From assembly GCA_035610835.1 (NCBI GenBank), contig CM069441.1:103165606-103229605 (forward strand): a stretch of 64,000 bases of DNA, in the 5' to 3' direction. Below the pieces are notes generated by a model. It was not told the origin of the DNA, ran no database searches, and saw only the letters and a program-made list of their open reading frames with translations. A program made the position numbers and the translations under genes. Source of the stretch: Ophiura sarsii (lineage: Eukaryota > Echinodermata > Ophiuroidea > Amphilepidida > Ophiuridae). Position 1 is the stretch's first letter. Every line of letters starts with the position of its first letter. Below, piece after piece: positions 45,601 to 51,011 of this stretch.

Positions 45601-48258
45601 AGAGCATTAATCCGTCTTGAGTCTTATGCTGATGACATACTAAGGTCGCTTTGCGATCGGGTCGCTCCCGATTACGTAATTTATATGTCATTTGTTGTTC
45701 AATTGAATGCAATCAAGTCAGCGGCGACCTCACACGACTTTCCAAAAGTCGCACCAGGTTGCTAGGCCTGAATAGCTGCAATTGACTTCAATCCAACTCC
45801 TGCGTGACTGGTCGGTTGATCTGTCGAGTTGCTGTGGGCGATTTGTATTTCATAGTTCATCGAGCAACTCCAAATCGCCACAATCTGCGACTGGCTAGTA
45901 TTTAATGAGCATTGAATTGTTGAAGTTGGTCTGAAATGAGTCATTCTACTGAAATATGAAGGGAAATGTCCCCCTGTCTGTCTGTCCTATCCCCTGTCAC
46001 AAATTATGTGTACTTTCACCTGATTAGTCAGCCTAGAAGTTTCTTTTGGACAACATCTACATCTACGCTGATTCTCTTCAAGGCATATTTAGCAACTGGA
46101 CGAGGGTGCTATGGACAAAGGAACTGCTATGCCGTGTTACAGTGAAAATTTAGTGCGGCAATAACAAGGTGCATGTGCTGGACTGTTTGTCATTGATGCC
46201 TTCCTGGAACAGTTCCTCAGTAAGCAGTTCTATGGGGTGTTTCATATCCTCATCCCACCAGATTTCTGGTGAATATTTGACAAAATTACCGAAAGTATGT
46301 CTTTAAATCATGGATTTATGGTCTTGTAGTTTGAGGTTTTTTGATGGGAATGATTTTCACCCGATCCATTTCATGTTTCTTTGTAGATTACCGCTGGTGT
46401 GGTGGAAACTCAAGTGGATATCTGGATGAGCTTCAAAGAACTGTTATTTATCCTGGAGGCAAGTCTACAGGATATCGTAGACAGATGGGCTGATGGAAAG
46501 GTATGTTCAATTCTTGGGGAATTCAGTTTGAGATAAATAGGGTTATATTTAGGATTATCCATGCGTCATTTCCTATGGGGTTCCATTTAGAATGAAAATA
46601 AGGTTAGATTTGATTATGAATTGTGTCTACGACAGTTTTTGTTGTCATCTGTGTTGTTTAATTTATGAGAACAATTAGGGTGAAGTAAGCCATGCTGACA
46701 GTCCAAAAGCTGTCACTGTATATTATATGTTTTAGTCTTATTATATGTTTGGTGCTGAGTGTATGCTTGCTGGGTATGCGGGTACGTGTGTGAAGGGTGT
46801 GTAGCTATATGATGGGTGTGTTAGGGCGAGGGGTGGGTTGGGGTGCGGGTGGTGTGTGGATGTACGTGTATCATCTATTTTATTGTATTCTTACTACTTA
46901 ATGCCATTTTTAATGTCCAACTTATTCTATTGTTGCGTTTTATATTTTGTACATTACTTGGTACTTTTTATCGTGTGTGTATTTTATCTCTGTACAGCGC
47001 TTTGGTCTTTTTTAGAAAAGGCGCTATATAAATGCTGTTTAATAATAAATAATAATAAAAGCAAGCTGTAGAGCAGTGACTCATAAAGTTTCGATCAATA
47101 ACAATTCAGAATTTGAACTACCATTTCATAAATGAATGGATACAAAAATGCAATGCAATTAAAAATGAGAATATATAATTATTTTGCTATCACATTAGAA
47201 TTTTGTATTTAATAGCCTTTGAATGCTGTATAAAAATTACCCTTTACACTATAAAGTGCATTATAACATTGAGAGTGTGCTGACAAATATATTTCTTCAT
47301 TTTGCAAGCATATTTTTATTAATCATTCGAATTTTTATTGATAAACAACAGTGAAAAGCTTACAGATAATTTATTACCATAAGAAAATACATATTTCGGA
47401 GCGTCAAATAGTGTGACAATGCATCAGGGGAACCACACAATGTATGAATTACCTATGCTGTGCGTCACTTAAAGTTTGGGTTGATATCAGTGCAACATCG
47501 TGTAATGGCTGCAGCATTTCTGTACATTCTTCTTTGATTGTGGAGGTGTAAAAACCATAGCAAAGCAAGTTACATGCACATTATTTTGTATATAACCCAA
47601 ACTTGAGGTGACCAAAAAGAATACCTCCTATGGTTCGGACAGCAGGCAACAATATATGACCCAACGCGTGTAAATGAAGGGTATATGACATTTGAGTTAT
47701 TAATATTATACATGATAATATGATTTAGTTACGGGACATATTGATACCAAAGTTAATGTTATATCACATTCCTAACCAAAGTTACGGATTATTGAAAATC
47801 ACTTTGCCTCAAAACATCAAACACAAATTGTCAAGTTATTGACATTTAAAGTTTTGGGTTTGTTAACAAATCAATGGGTAAATGAAAAAAATACTTCAAA
47901 ATATCTTGTAACTCCTTATTTTTATGAATTTGAATCTTTGGAATAAGTCTCAGGTTGCATACAAGATGTATAAATGACTTTTATGAATTTGACTTATTAT
48001 GACCTTGTTCTACATTTTTGCTCTTATATCAAATTAGCTACTGCCACATTTTGCCTCAGTTACTCATGTTGATGATTAAATCAGAGATGCCATGTAATAT
48101 TGACACAATGTTACACATTTTTATTTGTCATCTTCTTTTTATTGCAGGGTCCTCTTGCTTTGGCATTCAGTGCAACAGAGGTGAAGTCGATGATCAGGGC
48201 ACTGTTCCAGAACACAGACAGGCGGGCTACAGCTCTCAGCAAAATTAAGAAATCATAA
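9649..48258 (+). CDS. ZW10: ZW10, kinetochore and ER-Golgi tethering protein (complete gene, 21 exons)
   Basis: ZW10 is a CATCHR/Dsl1-family helical protein. In mitosis it joins ROD and Zwilch (RZZ complex), which builds the fibrous corona and recruits Spindly/dynein and the checkpoint proteins. In interphase it works with RINT1 and NBAS (NRZ/Dsl1 tether) in Golgi-to-ER traffic. Twenty-one exons join in phase with GT-AG introns: 37+197+108+81+66+136+78+80+166+80+64+74+159+143+82+186+105+132+96+114+111 = 2295 nt, or 764 residues plus TAA (human about 779). Landmarks matching human ZW10 are [11 protein letters not shown] near residue 15, NCLVHSIPT at 329-337, [11 protein letters not shown] at 370-380, [12 protein letters not shown] near 558, and the C-terminal RWADGKGPLA followed by [17 protein letters not shown]. 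Residues about 410-442 form a highly charged Glu/Lys linker. The gene spans 38.6 kb because its introns are full of transposons. No frameshift or missing exon was found. Confidence 0.95.
10345..10490. repeat. Dispersed repeat, copy 1 (intron 1)
   Basis: This segment (AGCAAATACTTCAGAG ... GATTCGGCGACATTG ... CACGAGGTC) recurs with roughly 80% identity by eye at 12086-12238, in the same orientation and also in intron 1. The element it belongs to could not be bounded. Confidence 0.6.
10493..10545. repeat. Short palindrome CGCGATATTTTG...
   Basis: The arms of 26 bp (outer CGCGATATTTTG, inner GAATTCACGTT) pair with one mismatch around a 1-nt centre. The outer motif GCGCGATATTTTG is repeated again just downstream at about 10553. 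Confidence 0.7.
11260..11727. mobile_element. Foldback element with AAAAAGCACTTTTTGC repeats
   Basis: The ends GGTACCCTAGGGACAGGG and CCCTGTCCTTAGGGTACC are inverted. Inside, the unit AAAAAAGCACCTTTTGC recurs three or more times near each end. The TACCC/GGTACC motif continues to the right. No coding capacity. It lies in intron 1. Confidence 0.65.
12086..12238. repeat. Dispersed repeat, copy 2 (intron 1)
   Basis: Same-orientation partner of 10345-10490. Shared blocks include ATTACATCGTTGTCAAATTG and GCTTCGGCGACATTG. Confidence 0.6.
12557..12753 (+). CDS. ZW10: ZW10 exon 2
   Basis: Codes residues 13-78. It starts after CTCCAG with [18 protein letters not shown], the most conserved N-terminal block, and continues as helical coiled coil to LANKIK. 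The donor is AAG|GTAGGT, phase 0. Confidence 0.93.
13199..13306 (+). CDS. ZW10: ZW10 exon 3
   Basis: Codes residues 79-114 (begins [17 protein letters not shown], ends MLQTLCQ), the continuation of the N-terminal coiled coil. The acceptor is ATACAG and the donor CAG|GTAGGT. It is followed by the 11.6-kb intron 3. Confidence 0.9.
13952..14023 (+). other. tRNA-like sequence (degenerate), copy 1
   Basis: D arm GCTC-AAATGGTA-GAGC is perfectly paired, the anticodon loop reads TTCACAA (anticodon CAC), and the T loop and B box read GGTTCGAATC. The A box TAGCTCAAATGGTAG is close to consensus. The anticodon, T and acceptor stems do not pair well, so this is not a functional tRNA gene. It is more likely a fossil tRNA or a Pol III promoter-bearing module within element A. 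Confidence 0.6.
14219..15256. mobile_element. GGCCRTGTGTTTTGAACTC element B, copy 1
   Basis: The inverted ends are GGCCGTGTGTTTTGAACTCG on the left and GAGTTCAAAACACATGGCC on the right, flanked by ATAA on both sides (14215-14218, 15257-15260). Copy 2 of the surrounding element A has an uninterrupted site, which proves insertion. A CCACCACCC/GGGTGGTG hairpin lies at the right end. It is 1038 bp with no recognisable ORF. A second member lies at 60366-61800. Confidence 0.8.
15610..15915. mobile_element. hAT-like MITE with 5-bp target duplication (GACTA)
   Basis: Reverse-orientation copy of 6929-7228. It is bounded by CAGGGCCGTAAG and CTTACGGGCCTG and flanked exactly by GACTA (15605-15609 and 15916-15920). 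Two CGCGCG-rich blocks and terminal G/C runs are conserved. Confidence 0.85.
16370..18710. mobile_element. 2.3-kb long-inverted-repeat element (intron 3)
   Basis: The left arm (16370-16508 and 16938-17290) is matched in inverted order by the right arm (18240-18710). Shared blocks include TTGTTGATCAGAAATACTAC, GCTCCATTGGAGCAATGTCC and ACTTGGAAGTGATGA. About 425 bp (16510-16935, ends TAGGGGTCGG and CCTAGGGCGTA) is present only in the left arm, so it is a later insertion. Between the arms is a decayed minus-strand coding region described separately. Confidence 0.75.
17380..18182 (-). pseudogene. Decayed gene with FDGY / STKD / DTDIFV / HAF motif order
   Basis: Read on the minus strand across several frameshifts: 18182-18000 gives [20 protein letters not shown] then QVKW..GAT; about 17965-17900 gives STVVFDGYG followed in the next frame by [10 protein letters not shown]; about 17745 gives [15 protein letters not shown]; 17580-17510 gives [16 protein letters not shown]. 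This motif order (LLH.V.W; VVFDGY..G.STKD..H; DTD.LVLL; HA..GCDT.SS) recalls a large, mostly uncharacterised family of invertebrate proteins that may have a PIN-like nuclease fold, judging by the acidic DGY and DTD motifs. Stops and frameshifts show it is dead. It lies between the two arms of a long inverted repeat, which suggests a mobile origin. The family assignment rests on memory of motifs only. Confidence 0.4.
19144..19368. mobile_element. piggyBac-like MITE, copy 2
   Basis: TTAA lies at 19140-19143 and 19369-19372. The inverted ends are CACTTTCCACGCGGC and GCCGCGTGGAAAGT. It is similar inside to 1999-2272. Confidence 0.7.
19499..19614. repeat. Tandem palindromic 40-bp repeat plus hairpin
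   Basis: Two near-identical 40-bp units each contain TCGTCACAC ... TTAA ... GTGTGACGA, itself a palindrome. Directly after is another inverted repeat, GTCGTGTAT ... ATACACGAC (about 19577-19612). Together they form three stacked hairpins. Confidence 0.65.
20051..20190 (+). repeat. 71-bp tandem duplication
   Basis: Two units starting GCCCAAATAGTC (20051 and 20122) include ATAGTACATGTACTGTG and GACCGTGCGAAA. The GACCGTGCGAAATTTT motif is shared with the 18-bp repeats at 7617-7691, so both belong to related elements. Confidence 0.7.
21695..21778 (-). other. tRNA-Ser-like sequence (pseudogene or TE module)
   Basis: On the minus strand the A box reads TGGCCGAGCGGTT, the anticodon arm ATGGA-CTAGTAA-TCTAA (anticodon AGT, four of five pairs), then a long variable arm as in class II tRNAs, then B box GGTTCGAATCC. 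The body is clearly tRNA-Ser-like. The T and acceptor stems are broken. It lies inside the 21022-23519 insertion. Confidence 0.55.
22168..22916. mobile_element. 749-bp near-perfect palindrome, TA target duplication
   Basis: The termini CACTCTTAGAAAAAATGG and its complement are flanked by TA (22166-22167, 22917-22918). The arms, 22168-22535 and 22550-22916, are about 97% identical by eye when one is reversed, around a short centre near 22542. The motif GGTTCT/AGAACC recurs through both arms. There is no ORF of note. A transcript through intron 3 would form a hairpin of more than 350 bp. The termini look like those of Tc1/mariner-class MITEs. Confidence 0.9.
23949..24013 (-). other. tRNA-like sequence (degenerate), copy 2
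   Basis: Homologue of 13952-14023 in element A copy 2. On the minus strand: D arm GCTC-AGTCGGCA-AAGC, anticodon loop TTCATAA (CAT), T loop and B box GGTTCGAATCC. Its A and B boxes are closer to consensus than copy 1. Confidence 0.6.
24453..24692. mobile_element. 240-bp MITE, CAGGGTTAGA ends
   Basis: The ends CAGGGTTAGAATTTC and GAAATCTAACCCTG are inverted. GAGAATCT/AGATTCTC repeats fill the interior. It lies in intron 3, just upstream of exon 4. Confidence 0.75.
24892..24972 (+). CDS. ZW10: ZW10 exon 4
   Basis: Codes residues 115-141 ([20 protein letters not shown] ... DNL), matching the human stretch around [20 protein letters not shown]. The acceptor is TTAACAG and the donor TTG|GTAAGA. 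Both sides are in phase 0. Confidence 0.88.
25792..25857 (+). CDS. ZW10: ZW10 exon 5
   Basis: Codes residues 142-163 ([20 protein letters not shown] then LQ). DLKII corresponds to human FDLKILKSL. The acceptor is CCCACAG and the donor CAG|GTAATT. Confidence 0.9.
26433..26568 (+). CDS. ZW10: ZW10 exon 6
   Basis: Codes residues 164-208 plus one base. [20 protein letters not shown] matches human [20 protein letters not shown]. The acceptor is TTTCAG and the donor G|GTATGT, phase 1. Confidence 0.93.
26756..27202. mobile_element. Mariner-type MITE, 447 bp (intron 6)
   Basis: TA flanks both ends (26754-26755, 27203-27204). The inverted ends are CACTCGACAAAAGAAGTTCT and its partner AGGAACTTCTTTTGACGAGTG. 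An AT-rich (TATATAAT)n stretch lies inside the left end. No transposase. Confidence 0.8.
27456..30388. mobile_element. 2.9-kb element with nine internal GGTGTCCATGTAGCATCG-like motifs
   Basis: The 29-bp inverted ends (ATATGGCTCATTCCATGAAG then TTGGGGCAT) lie at 27456-27484 and 30360-30388. In between, a motif near GGTGTCCATGTAGCATCG occurs in full or split form at about 27870, 28058, 28240, 28450, 28616 (head-to-head double), 28801 (reverse), 29617, 29806 and 30173. No long ORF encodes a recognisable transposase, so it is probably non-autonomous. It makes up most of ZW10 intron 6. Confidence 0.75.
30771..30848 (+). CDS. ZW10: ZW10 exon 7
   Basis: Codes the rest of residue 209 to 234. [11 protein letters not shown] leads into the middle domain (human VLGELHSKLKSFG). 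The acceptor is ATTTAG and the donor G|GTAAGT. Confidence 0.88.
30985..31260. mobile_element. 276-bp MITE with poly-C (intron 7)
   Basis: The ends CAATCTTGTTCAAAACCTG and CAGTTTTGAACATGATTG are inverted. The left 200 bp recurs almost identically at 32989-33186 in the same orientation. Confidence 0.7.
31644..32824. mobile_element. TTAA-type element with tRNA-like module (intron 7)
   Basis: The right end GTGCGTAATTCAGACAATGC then CCCT abuts TTAA (32825-32828). The left end AGGGATAGTTCAC...AATTACGGAGG is an imperfect inverted match and follows TTTT, a decayed TTAA. A tRNA-like segment lies at 32098-32195. It sits between two direct copies of a 200-bp repeat (30985-31185 and 32989-33186). Confidence 0.5.
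32098..32195 (-). other. tRNA-like sequence with A and B boxes
   Basis: On the minus strand the A box is TGGCCGACCGGTCTAG and the B box GGTTCGAGTC, with about 60 nt between them. The sequence between does not fold as an anticodon arm, so it is at most a tRNA fossil or a Pol III-type promoter carried by the surrounding element. Confidence 0.45.
32989..33186 (+). repeat. Truncated direct copy of 30985-31185
   Basis: It is nearly identical to the left part of the MITE at 30985 but stops after CTTTTATATGGA and lacks the right inverted end. Confidence 0.75.
33978..34057 (+). CDS. ZW10: ZW10 exon 8
   Basis: Codes residues 235-261 ([17 protein letters not shown] and IEVHNRDE), matching human QMLLKYILRPLASCPSL. 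The acceptor is CAATAG and the donor GAA|GTAAGT. Confidence 0.9.
34555..34814. mobile_element. pogo/Tigger-like MITE, 260 bp (intron 8)
   Basis: TA flanks both ends. The termini are CAGTCCAACCTCGGTTATCC on the left and GGATAGCCGAGGTGGACTG on the right. CAGT...CTCGGTTATCCGGA is the typical end of pogo/Tigger elements. The GATAAG motifs inside fit that assignment. Confidence 0.75.
34944..35109 (+). CDS. ZW10: ZW10 exon 9
   Basis: Codes residues 262-316 plus one base. It is the least conserved middle-domain exon (begins [20 protein letters not shown], contains [11 protein letters not shown]). The acceptor is CTTCTAG and the donor G|GTATGT. The phase joins exon 10 exactly. Confidence 0.88.
35863..35942 (+). 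CDS. ZW10: ZW10 exon 10
   Basis: Codes residues 317-343 ([26 protein letters not shown]), closely matching human [20 protein letters not shown]. The acceptor is ATACAG and the donor CAG|GTAATT. Confidence 0.93.
36761..36824 (+). CDS. ZW10: ZW10 exon 11
   Basis: Codes residues 344-364 plus one base ([20 protein letters not shown]). Human has [20 protein letters not shown]. The acceptor is GTTTAG and the donor G|GTGAGT. Confidence 0.92.
37310..37383 (+). CDS. ZW10: ZW10 exon 12
   Basis: Codes residues 365-389. [16 protein letters not shown] matches human LLKYARNINSHFANKK. The acceptor is GATCAG and the donor AAG|GTAAGT. Confidence 0.94.
37420..37760. mobile_element. TTAA MITE family K2, copy 1 (intron 12)
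   Basis: TTAA lies at 37416-37419 and 37761-37764. It begins AGGTAGATGACCCGAT. It is homologous, in opposite orientation, to 54662-55017. Shared blocks include CATGAAAGGTCATCCTTAAA and CCAAAGTTTGAGTTGCATAA. Confidence 0.75.
37864..37900. repeat. Perfect 15-bp hairpin, 7-nt loop (intron 12)
   Basis: GAGGTTGACCTCGCG pairs perfectly with CGCGAGGTCAACCTC around GAAAGTA. It is much more GC-rich than its surroundings. Confidence 0.75.
38631..38789 (+). CDS. ZW10: ZW10 exon 13, with charged linker
   Basis: Codes residues 390-442. The first half ([20 protein letters not shown]) matches human [20 protein letters not shown]. The second half is a Glu/Asp/Lys-rich linker ([12 protein letters not shown] ... 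[12 protein letters not shown]) with no sequence match to the human linker, although its position is the same. It probably forms a disordered hinge before the C-terminal domain. Confidence 0.92.
39289..39382. repeat. Hairpin with 34-bp arms (intron 13)
   Basis: The left arm (CCCCTGCATGTTCTCACAAT through ACCTAT) and the right arm (ATAGGTATTTTCC through ACATGTAGGGG) pair with a few mismatches around a loop of about 26 nt. Confidence 0.65.
39440..39585. repeat. Dispersed repeat, copy 1
   Basis: Same-orientation partner of 49790-49925. Shared blocks are TTTCAGCATAAAAAG-like, CTTGTAGCC/CCTGTAGCC and CCCATAAATGTTTGAT. Confidence 0.5.
40018..40160 (+). CDS. ZW10: ZW10 exon 14
   Basis: Codes residues 443-489 plus two bases. 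[20 protein letters not shown] matches human [20 protein letters not shown]. The acceptor is TTGACAG and the donor TG|GTAAGA, which completes a Cys codon with exon 15. Confidence 0.93.
41174..41255 (+). CDS. ZW10: ZW10 exon 15
   Basis: Codes residues 490-517 ([20 protein letters not shown], then AYHRDSI), matching human [20 protein letters not shown]. The acceptor is TTTCAG and the donor ATT|GTAAGT. Confidence 0.95.
41773..41958 (+). CDS. ZW10: ZW10 exon 16
   Basis: Codes residues 518-579, the most conserved exon. [20 protein letters not shown] and [20 protein letters not shown] are nearly the human sequence. The acceptor is ATACAG and the donor ATG|GTGAGT. Confidence 0.97.
42012..42651. mobile_element. 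640-bp mariner-type foldback MITE (intron 16)
   Basis: TA flanks both ends. The termini CAGGGTGAGTCAAAAAAACT and AGTTTTTTTACTCACCCTG are inverted, and inverted similarity runs through much of the interior (AAATGCnATTGATTTCATATT, GGTTCACCAAAG on both sides). Confidence 0.85.
42789..42893 (+). CDS. ZW10: ZW10 exon 17
   Basis: Codes residues 580-614 ([20 protein letters not shown], then basic). Human has RAQKGELLERLSSARNF. Two AGs lie side by side at the acceptor. TAATAG|AGAGCA is chosen because it gives Arg-Ala-Gln after the Met of exon 16. Confidence 0.9.
42937..43349. mobile_element. TTAA foldback MITE K3 (intron 17)
   Basis: TTAA lies at 42933-42936 and 43350-43353. The termini are AGAAGGTGTCCGGCAAGCAC and GTGCTTGCCGGACACCTTCT. 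Arms of about 180 bp extend inward (TCGATAATTACTTTTCTAAC against GTTAGAAAAGTAATTATCGA). Confidence 0.85.
43530..44229. mobile_element. PIF/Harbinger-like MITE, 700 bp (intron 17)
   Basis: TAA lies at 43527-43529 and 44230-44232. The termini are GGCCCCTTGAAATTAAATGT and ACATTTAATTACAAGGGGCC. A 3-bp TAA target with GGCCC ends is the PIF/Harbinger pattern. No transposase. Confidence 0.75.
44344..44475 (+). CDS. ZW10: ZW10 exon 18
   Basis: Codes residues 615-658. [20 protein letters not shown] and [18 protein letters not shown] match human [20 protein letters not shown]. The acceptor is CTACACAG and the donor GAG|GTAGGT. Confidence 0.92.
45423..45518 (+). CDS. ZW10: ZW10 exon 19
   Basis: Codes residues 659-690 ([20 protein letters not shown], then [12 protein letters not shown]). 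DIS.DDA..LY matches human DISTEDGDRLYSL. The acceptor is CTCCTTAG and the donor CAG|GTTAGT. Confidence 0.92.
46387..46500 (+). CDS. ZW10: ZW10 exon 20
   Basis: Codes residues 691-728. [20 protein letters not shown] then DGK matches human [20 protein letters not shown]. The acceptor is TTTGTAG and the donor AAG|GTATGT. Confidence 0.95.
46838..47060 (+). mobile_element. LINE (CR1/L2-type) 3' end (intron 20)
   Basis: TGTACAGCGCTTTGGTC followed by AAAAGGCGCTATATAAATGC and an (AATAAT)n tail is the widely shared 3' terminus of L2/CR1-group LINEs and their SINEs. The coding part is missing. Confidence 0.6.
48148..48258 (+). CDS. ZW10: ZW10 exon 21 and stop
   Basis: Codes residues 729-764 and the [23 protein letters not shown] then [16 protein letters not shown] matches the human C-terminus, which ends close to AALAKIK. 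The acceptor is ATTGCAG. A Tc1/mariner foldback begins 85 bp after the stop, so the 3' untranslated region either reads through it or is very short. The nearest AATAAA I see is at 49300. Confidence 0.95.
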   Translation, partial: GPLALAFSATEVKSMIRALFQNTDRRATALSKIKKS

Positions 48259-48343
48259 AAACAATATTTCACTATACAATATAACCTTCTTTTTGATGCA
48301 GAACAGCATTTGATATTTGAACAAAAATGATCTGAAGGACCTA

Positions 48344-49032
48344 AACACTTCAAAAGAAGTAAGTTCCCCTTTAGGGTTTCCCTTATATTTTCAAAAATAT
48401 ACATTGGGTTGAAATAGGTTTTCTGTCAAATTGTTATGAGGTTCATACCAATACTTGACCAAAATTTCAAATCAACAGGTTATGTCATGCTTGAGTGAGC
48501 TTGTATTGAATGACAGAATGTCCCATTTCAAAAGTTGTTAAAATAATGTTTAGTAGTGTGTGTATCCACCACGTTGGTGTATCAATTTACCGTGACATCA
48601 TTTCTCATAGTATTGATGAGGCGCGCTACTCGATATGGAAGTCCAACTCTTGTTGTACTAATCTTGCTAACTTACGTCTTCTGGTACAACAAGAGTGGGA
48701 TGCCATCCCACAGCATCGAGTGGCGCGCCTCATCAACACCATGCCACGTCAATGTCGGCAAGTCATACAACAACGCGGTGGATACACCCGCTACTAAACA
48801 TTATTTGAGCAACTTTTGAAATTAAACGTTATTTGAGCAACTTTTGAAATGGGACATTCCGTCATTCAATACGTGGTCACTCGAGCATAACAGAACCTGT
48901 TGATTTGAAATTTTGGTCAAGTATTGGTATGAAGCCCATAATCATTTGACTGAAAACCCCATTTCATTCCAATGTATTGTTTTGGAAATATAAGGGAACC
49001 CCTAAAGGGGAACTTACTTCTTTTGAAGTGTT
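48344..49032. mobile_element. Tc1/mariner foldback made of two inverted transposon 3' ends
   Basis: TA flanks both ends (48342-48343, 49033-49034). The termini AACACTTCAAAAGAAGTAAG and CTTACTTCTTTTGAAGTGTT are inverted. The inverted similarity does not stop at the terminal repeats. It continues through the transposase C-terminal coding region to within a short loop near 48665, so each arm is one copy of the same 3' end. It begins 85 bp after the ZW10 stop. Confidence 0.85.
48681..48797 (+). pseudogene. Tc1-like transposase C-terminus (remnant)
   Basis: The frame LVQQEWDAIPQHRVARLINT, then MPRQCRQVIQQRGGYTRY and stop, is the conserved C-terminal end of Tc1-family DDE transposases (typically W..IP......L..SM..R...V....GG.TRY). 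The catalytic DDE core is absent. A diverged, inverted copy of the same stretch lies at about 48545-48660 with a stop. Confidence 0.85.
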
Positions 49033-49034
49033 TA

Positions 49035-50259
49035 TATTCATTATAAAGTCAAACTAAGCATCATTTGAAAATGTCACGTCACTTTCAAATTATGTTCTTA
49101 GTATGACTTAAAGCACTAGGCAGCGTGCCGAGTGCTATAGGAATTAATAGCACTCATCGACAGTACTATTAGTGATGATTTATGTGGCAGATTTCTGCTA
49201 TACACGCCCCTGAACAGTAAGTAGGACACCTCAATACATATTACACACCACTTTCACAGACGAACACCTCTCACTCAGCAGGACAATTTTTGCTGTCTCA
49301 ATAAATGCATGGCTCTTTATGAGCTGCTGTGTTTACATTATTTATGCAGTAAGACACACCTAGTTGGGATATATTTACAGTGCTGTAATTAATCAGGTTA
49401 TTAACGATGTCAAATTAATAGCACTCTGAAGCTGTACTATAAGTGAAATTTGTGGATCTCTGGACTGGCTGTGTATGTGCTATTAATCAAATTAAAGCTC
49501 AACACAAGTTTTGAACATTTGCAGTTGATTATTTTTTCATTACATTTCTTGGAAAATATATTTGTTCTCAGTTTTATGAGAGTAGTGTTCACACAAGATC
49601 CTCCTTATGATCTGCTGATCAAAACAAGACCACGGTGTGTTAAGTTTTACCAACGTTAAACCTAAGCTCCCTGTAAAAGGAAGAAGTATCCAGTCAGCAA
49701 GCAATATCACAGCACCCTATTAAATCCAAAAGTCCAGAGGATGCATTGCAAAGCTTTAATTTCATCAAGAGAATTGGACCACTAATGGAAGTTTCCAGAA
49801 TTTGTTTTCCCCATTTCCAGATGATGATATTTCTGCATAAAAAGAGTAAAAATACTTTTTTGGGGGGCGATTCCCTGTAGCCTATTCTCTGGACAAGCCC
49901 CCCATAAATGTTTGATGCCGCGCTCGCATAAGAAGTTCAGGTAATTGATCAATCAACCATTTACATGGGGTAAGGTATGGTACATGTGGTAAAGGATACG
50001 AACTGATCACTTCCCCAATGGGGAATGTTTTAGGTCTTTCTATAGACAAAGATTATTTACTCAATTCATCAATTCATATATACAAAATCATAGCTTACAA
50101 CATCGTTTTGAGAAAAATATAAAATATACAGACAAAAACGCCCGCCCTCTTGTGAAATACTGACAGCTTCCTATTATTATGTTTATCTATGTCTTCCAAG
50201 CTATCTAACCCATCAATGTCTGAATTCTGATATCCTCTTTTTTCACTTATTTTGTATAG
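49035..50259. other. Intergenic stretch, mostly unrecognised
   Basis: There is no gene. A dispersed repeat (49790-49925) matches 39440-39585. The first AATAAA after the ZW10 stop is at 49300 and could serve as a distal polyadenylation signal. Confidence 0.4.
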
Positions 50260-50388
50260 AGTCAAACGTTCGAGAAAGTGGAGAGTGACGGGTTGAACCT
50301 ATTCTGTGAAAAACATAAGATTCAAATTTCTGACAAACCCGGTTATGAAAACTTGGACCTGAAGGAATTTTGGCAGGGATTCTATTAA
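50260..50388 (+). CDS. Exon-like ORF of unknown origin (possible hAT/ZMYM-type remnant)
   Basis: After a plausible acceptor (TTTTGTATAG) the frame SQTFEKVESDGLNLFCEKHK then IQISDKPGYENLDLKEFWQG then FY ends in TAA: 42 codons with protein-like composition. LNLFCEKHKIQI recalls the L..FC.KH.I.IP block found in hAT-derived and ZMYM1-like proteins. It could be a terminal exon of an unseen gene, an alternative last exon of ZW10, or a domesticated or decayed transposase piece. No partner exon was found, and the assignment is weak. Confidence 0.3.
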   Translation, partial: SQTFEKVESDGLNLFCEKHKIQISDKPGYENLDLKEFWQGFY

Positions 50389-51011
50389 TGTGGAGATAGG
50401 AAACTCCTATACTGTGTATACGTAATTAACAGGTCACGTTTCCTAATTGTGTTGATGAGCTCATCCGAGAACTTGATATATATTGGGCTGACATCTTGAT
50501 GGCGCTGTTTGTCGTCTGCTTAGGTATAGACTTAATTGAAGTTTACACAGAATTGTTGGGAAAACTCCGAAAAAAATGTGCAGTTTTGAAAATTATGATA
50601 AACCTTACATGCTGCAGGGTTTTTAAAATATTATTAATTCATGTTTAATTGTTTGTTTTGTACATTTTAAACACAGTTTGTCTCTTTCCTTTAAATATAC
50701 ACCATACCCTTGTTGTTTGTGTCTGACAGATTTGGTGCAAGTACAATACATAAACAGACAACAGCACCATCAAGATGTCAGCCAAAAAAAGTTACTTCTG
50801 AACCTACAAATTTGATAACCTCGTTTCTCTGCTTTTGGAAGTCTTTGATTTCATATGGTCCGTACCAATATGAAATAGTTATGCTTCAAAATGTGTGTGT
50901 TTGAACCAGTGCCTTTTCTCTTTACTGTTTGTTTAGACAGTGCACAAATAACTGTGTAGGCCTATCTGTCCAAGACTTTCTTCTCAATGCATAGTAATGA
51001 GTTATGGTATA

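Noticed and set aside
46838..47071. Candidate 77-codon membrane protein rich in Leu/Phe/Tyr.
   Set aside because: It overlaps the 3' terminus and tail of a LINE and has no homologue that I recognise.
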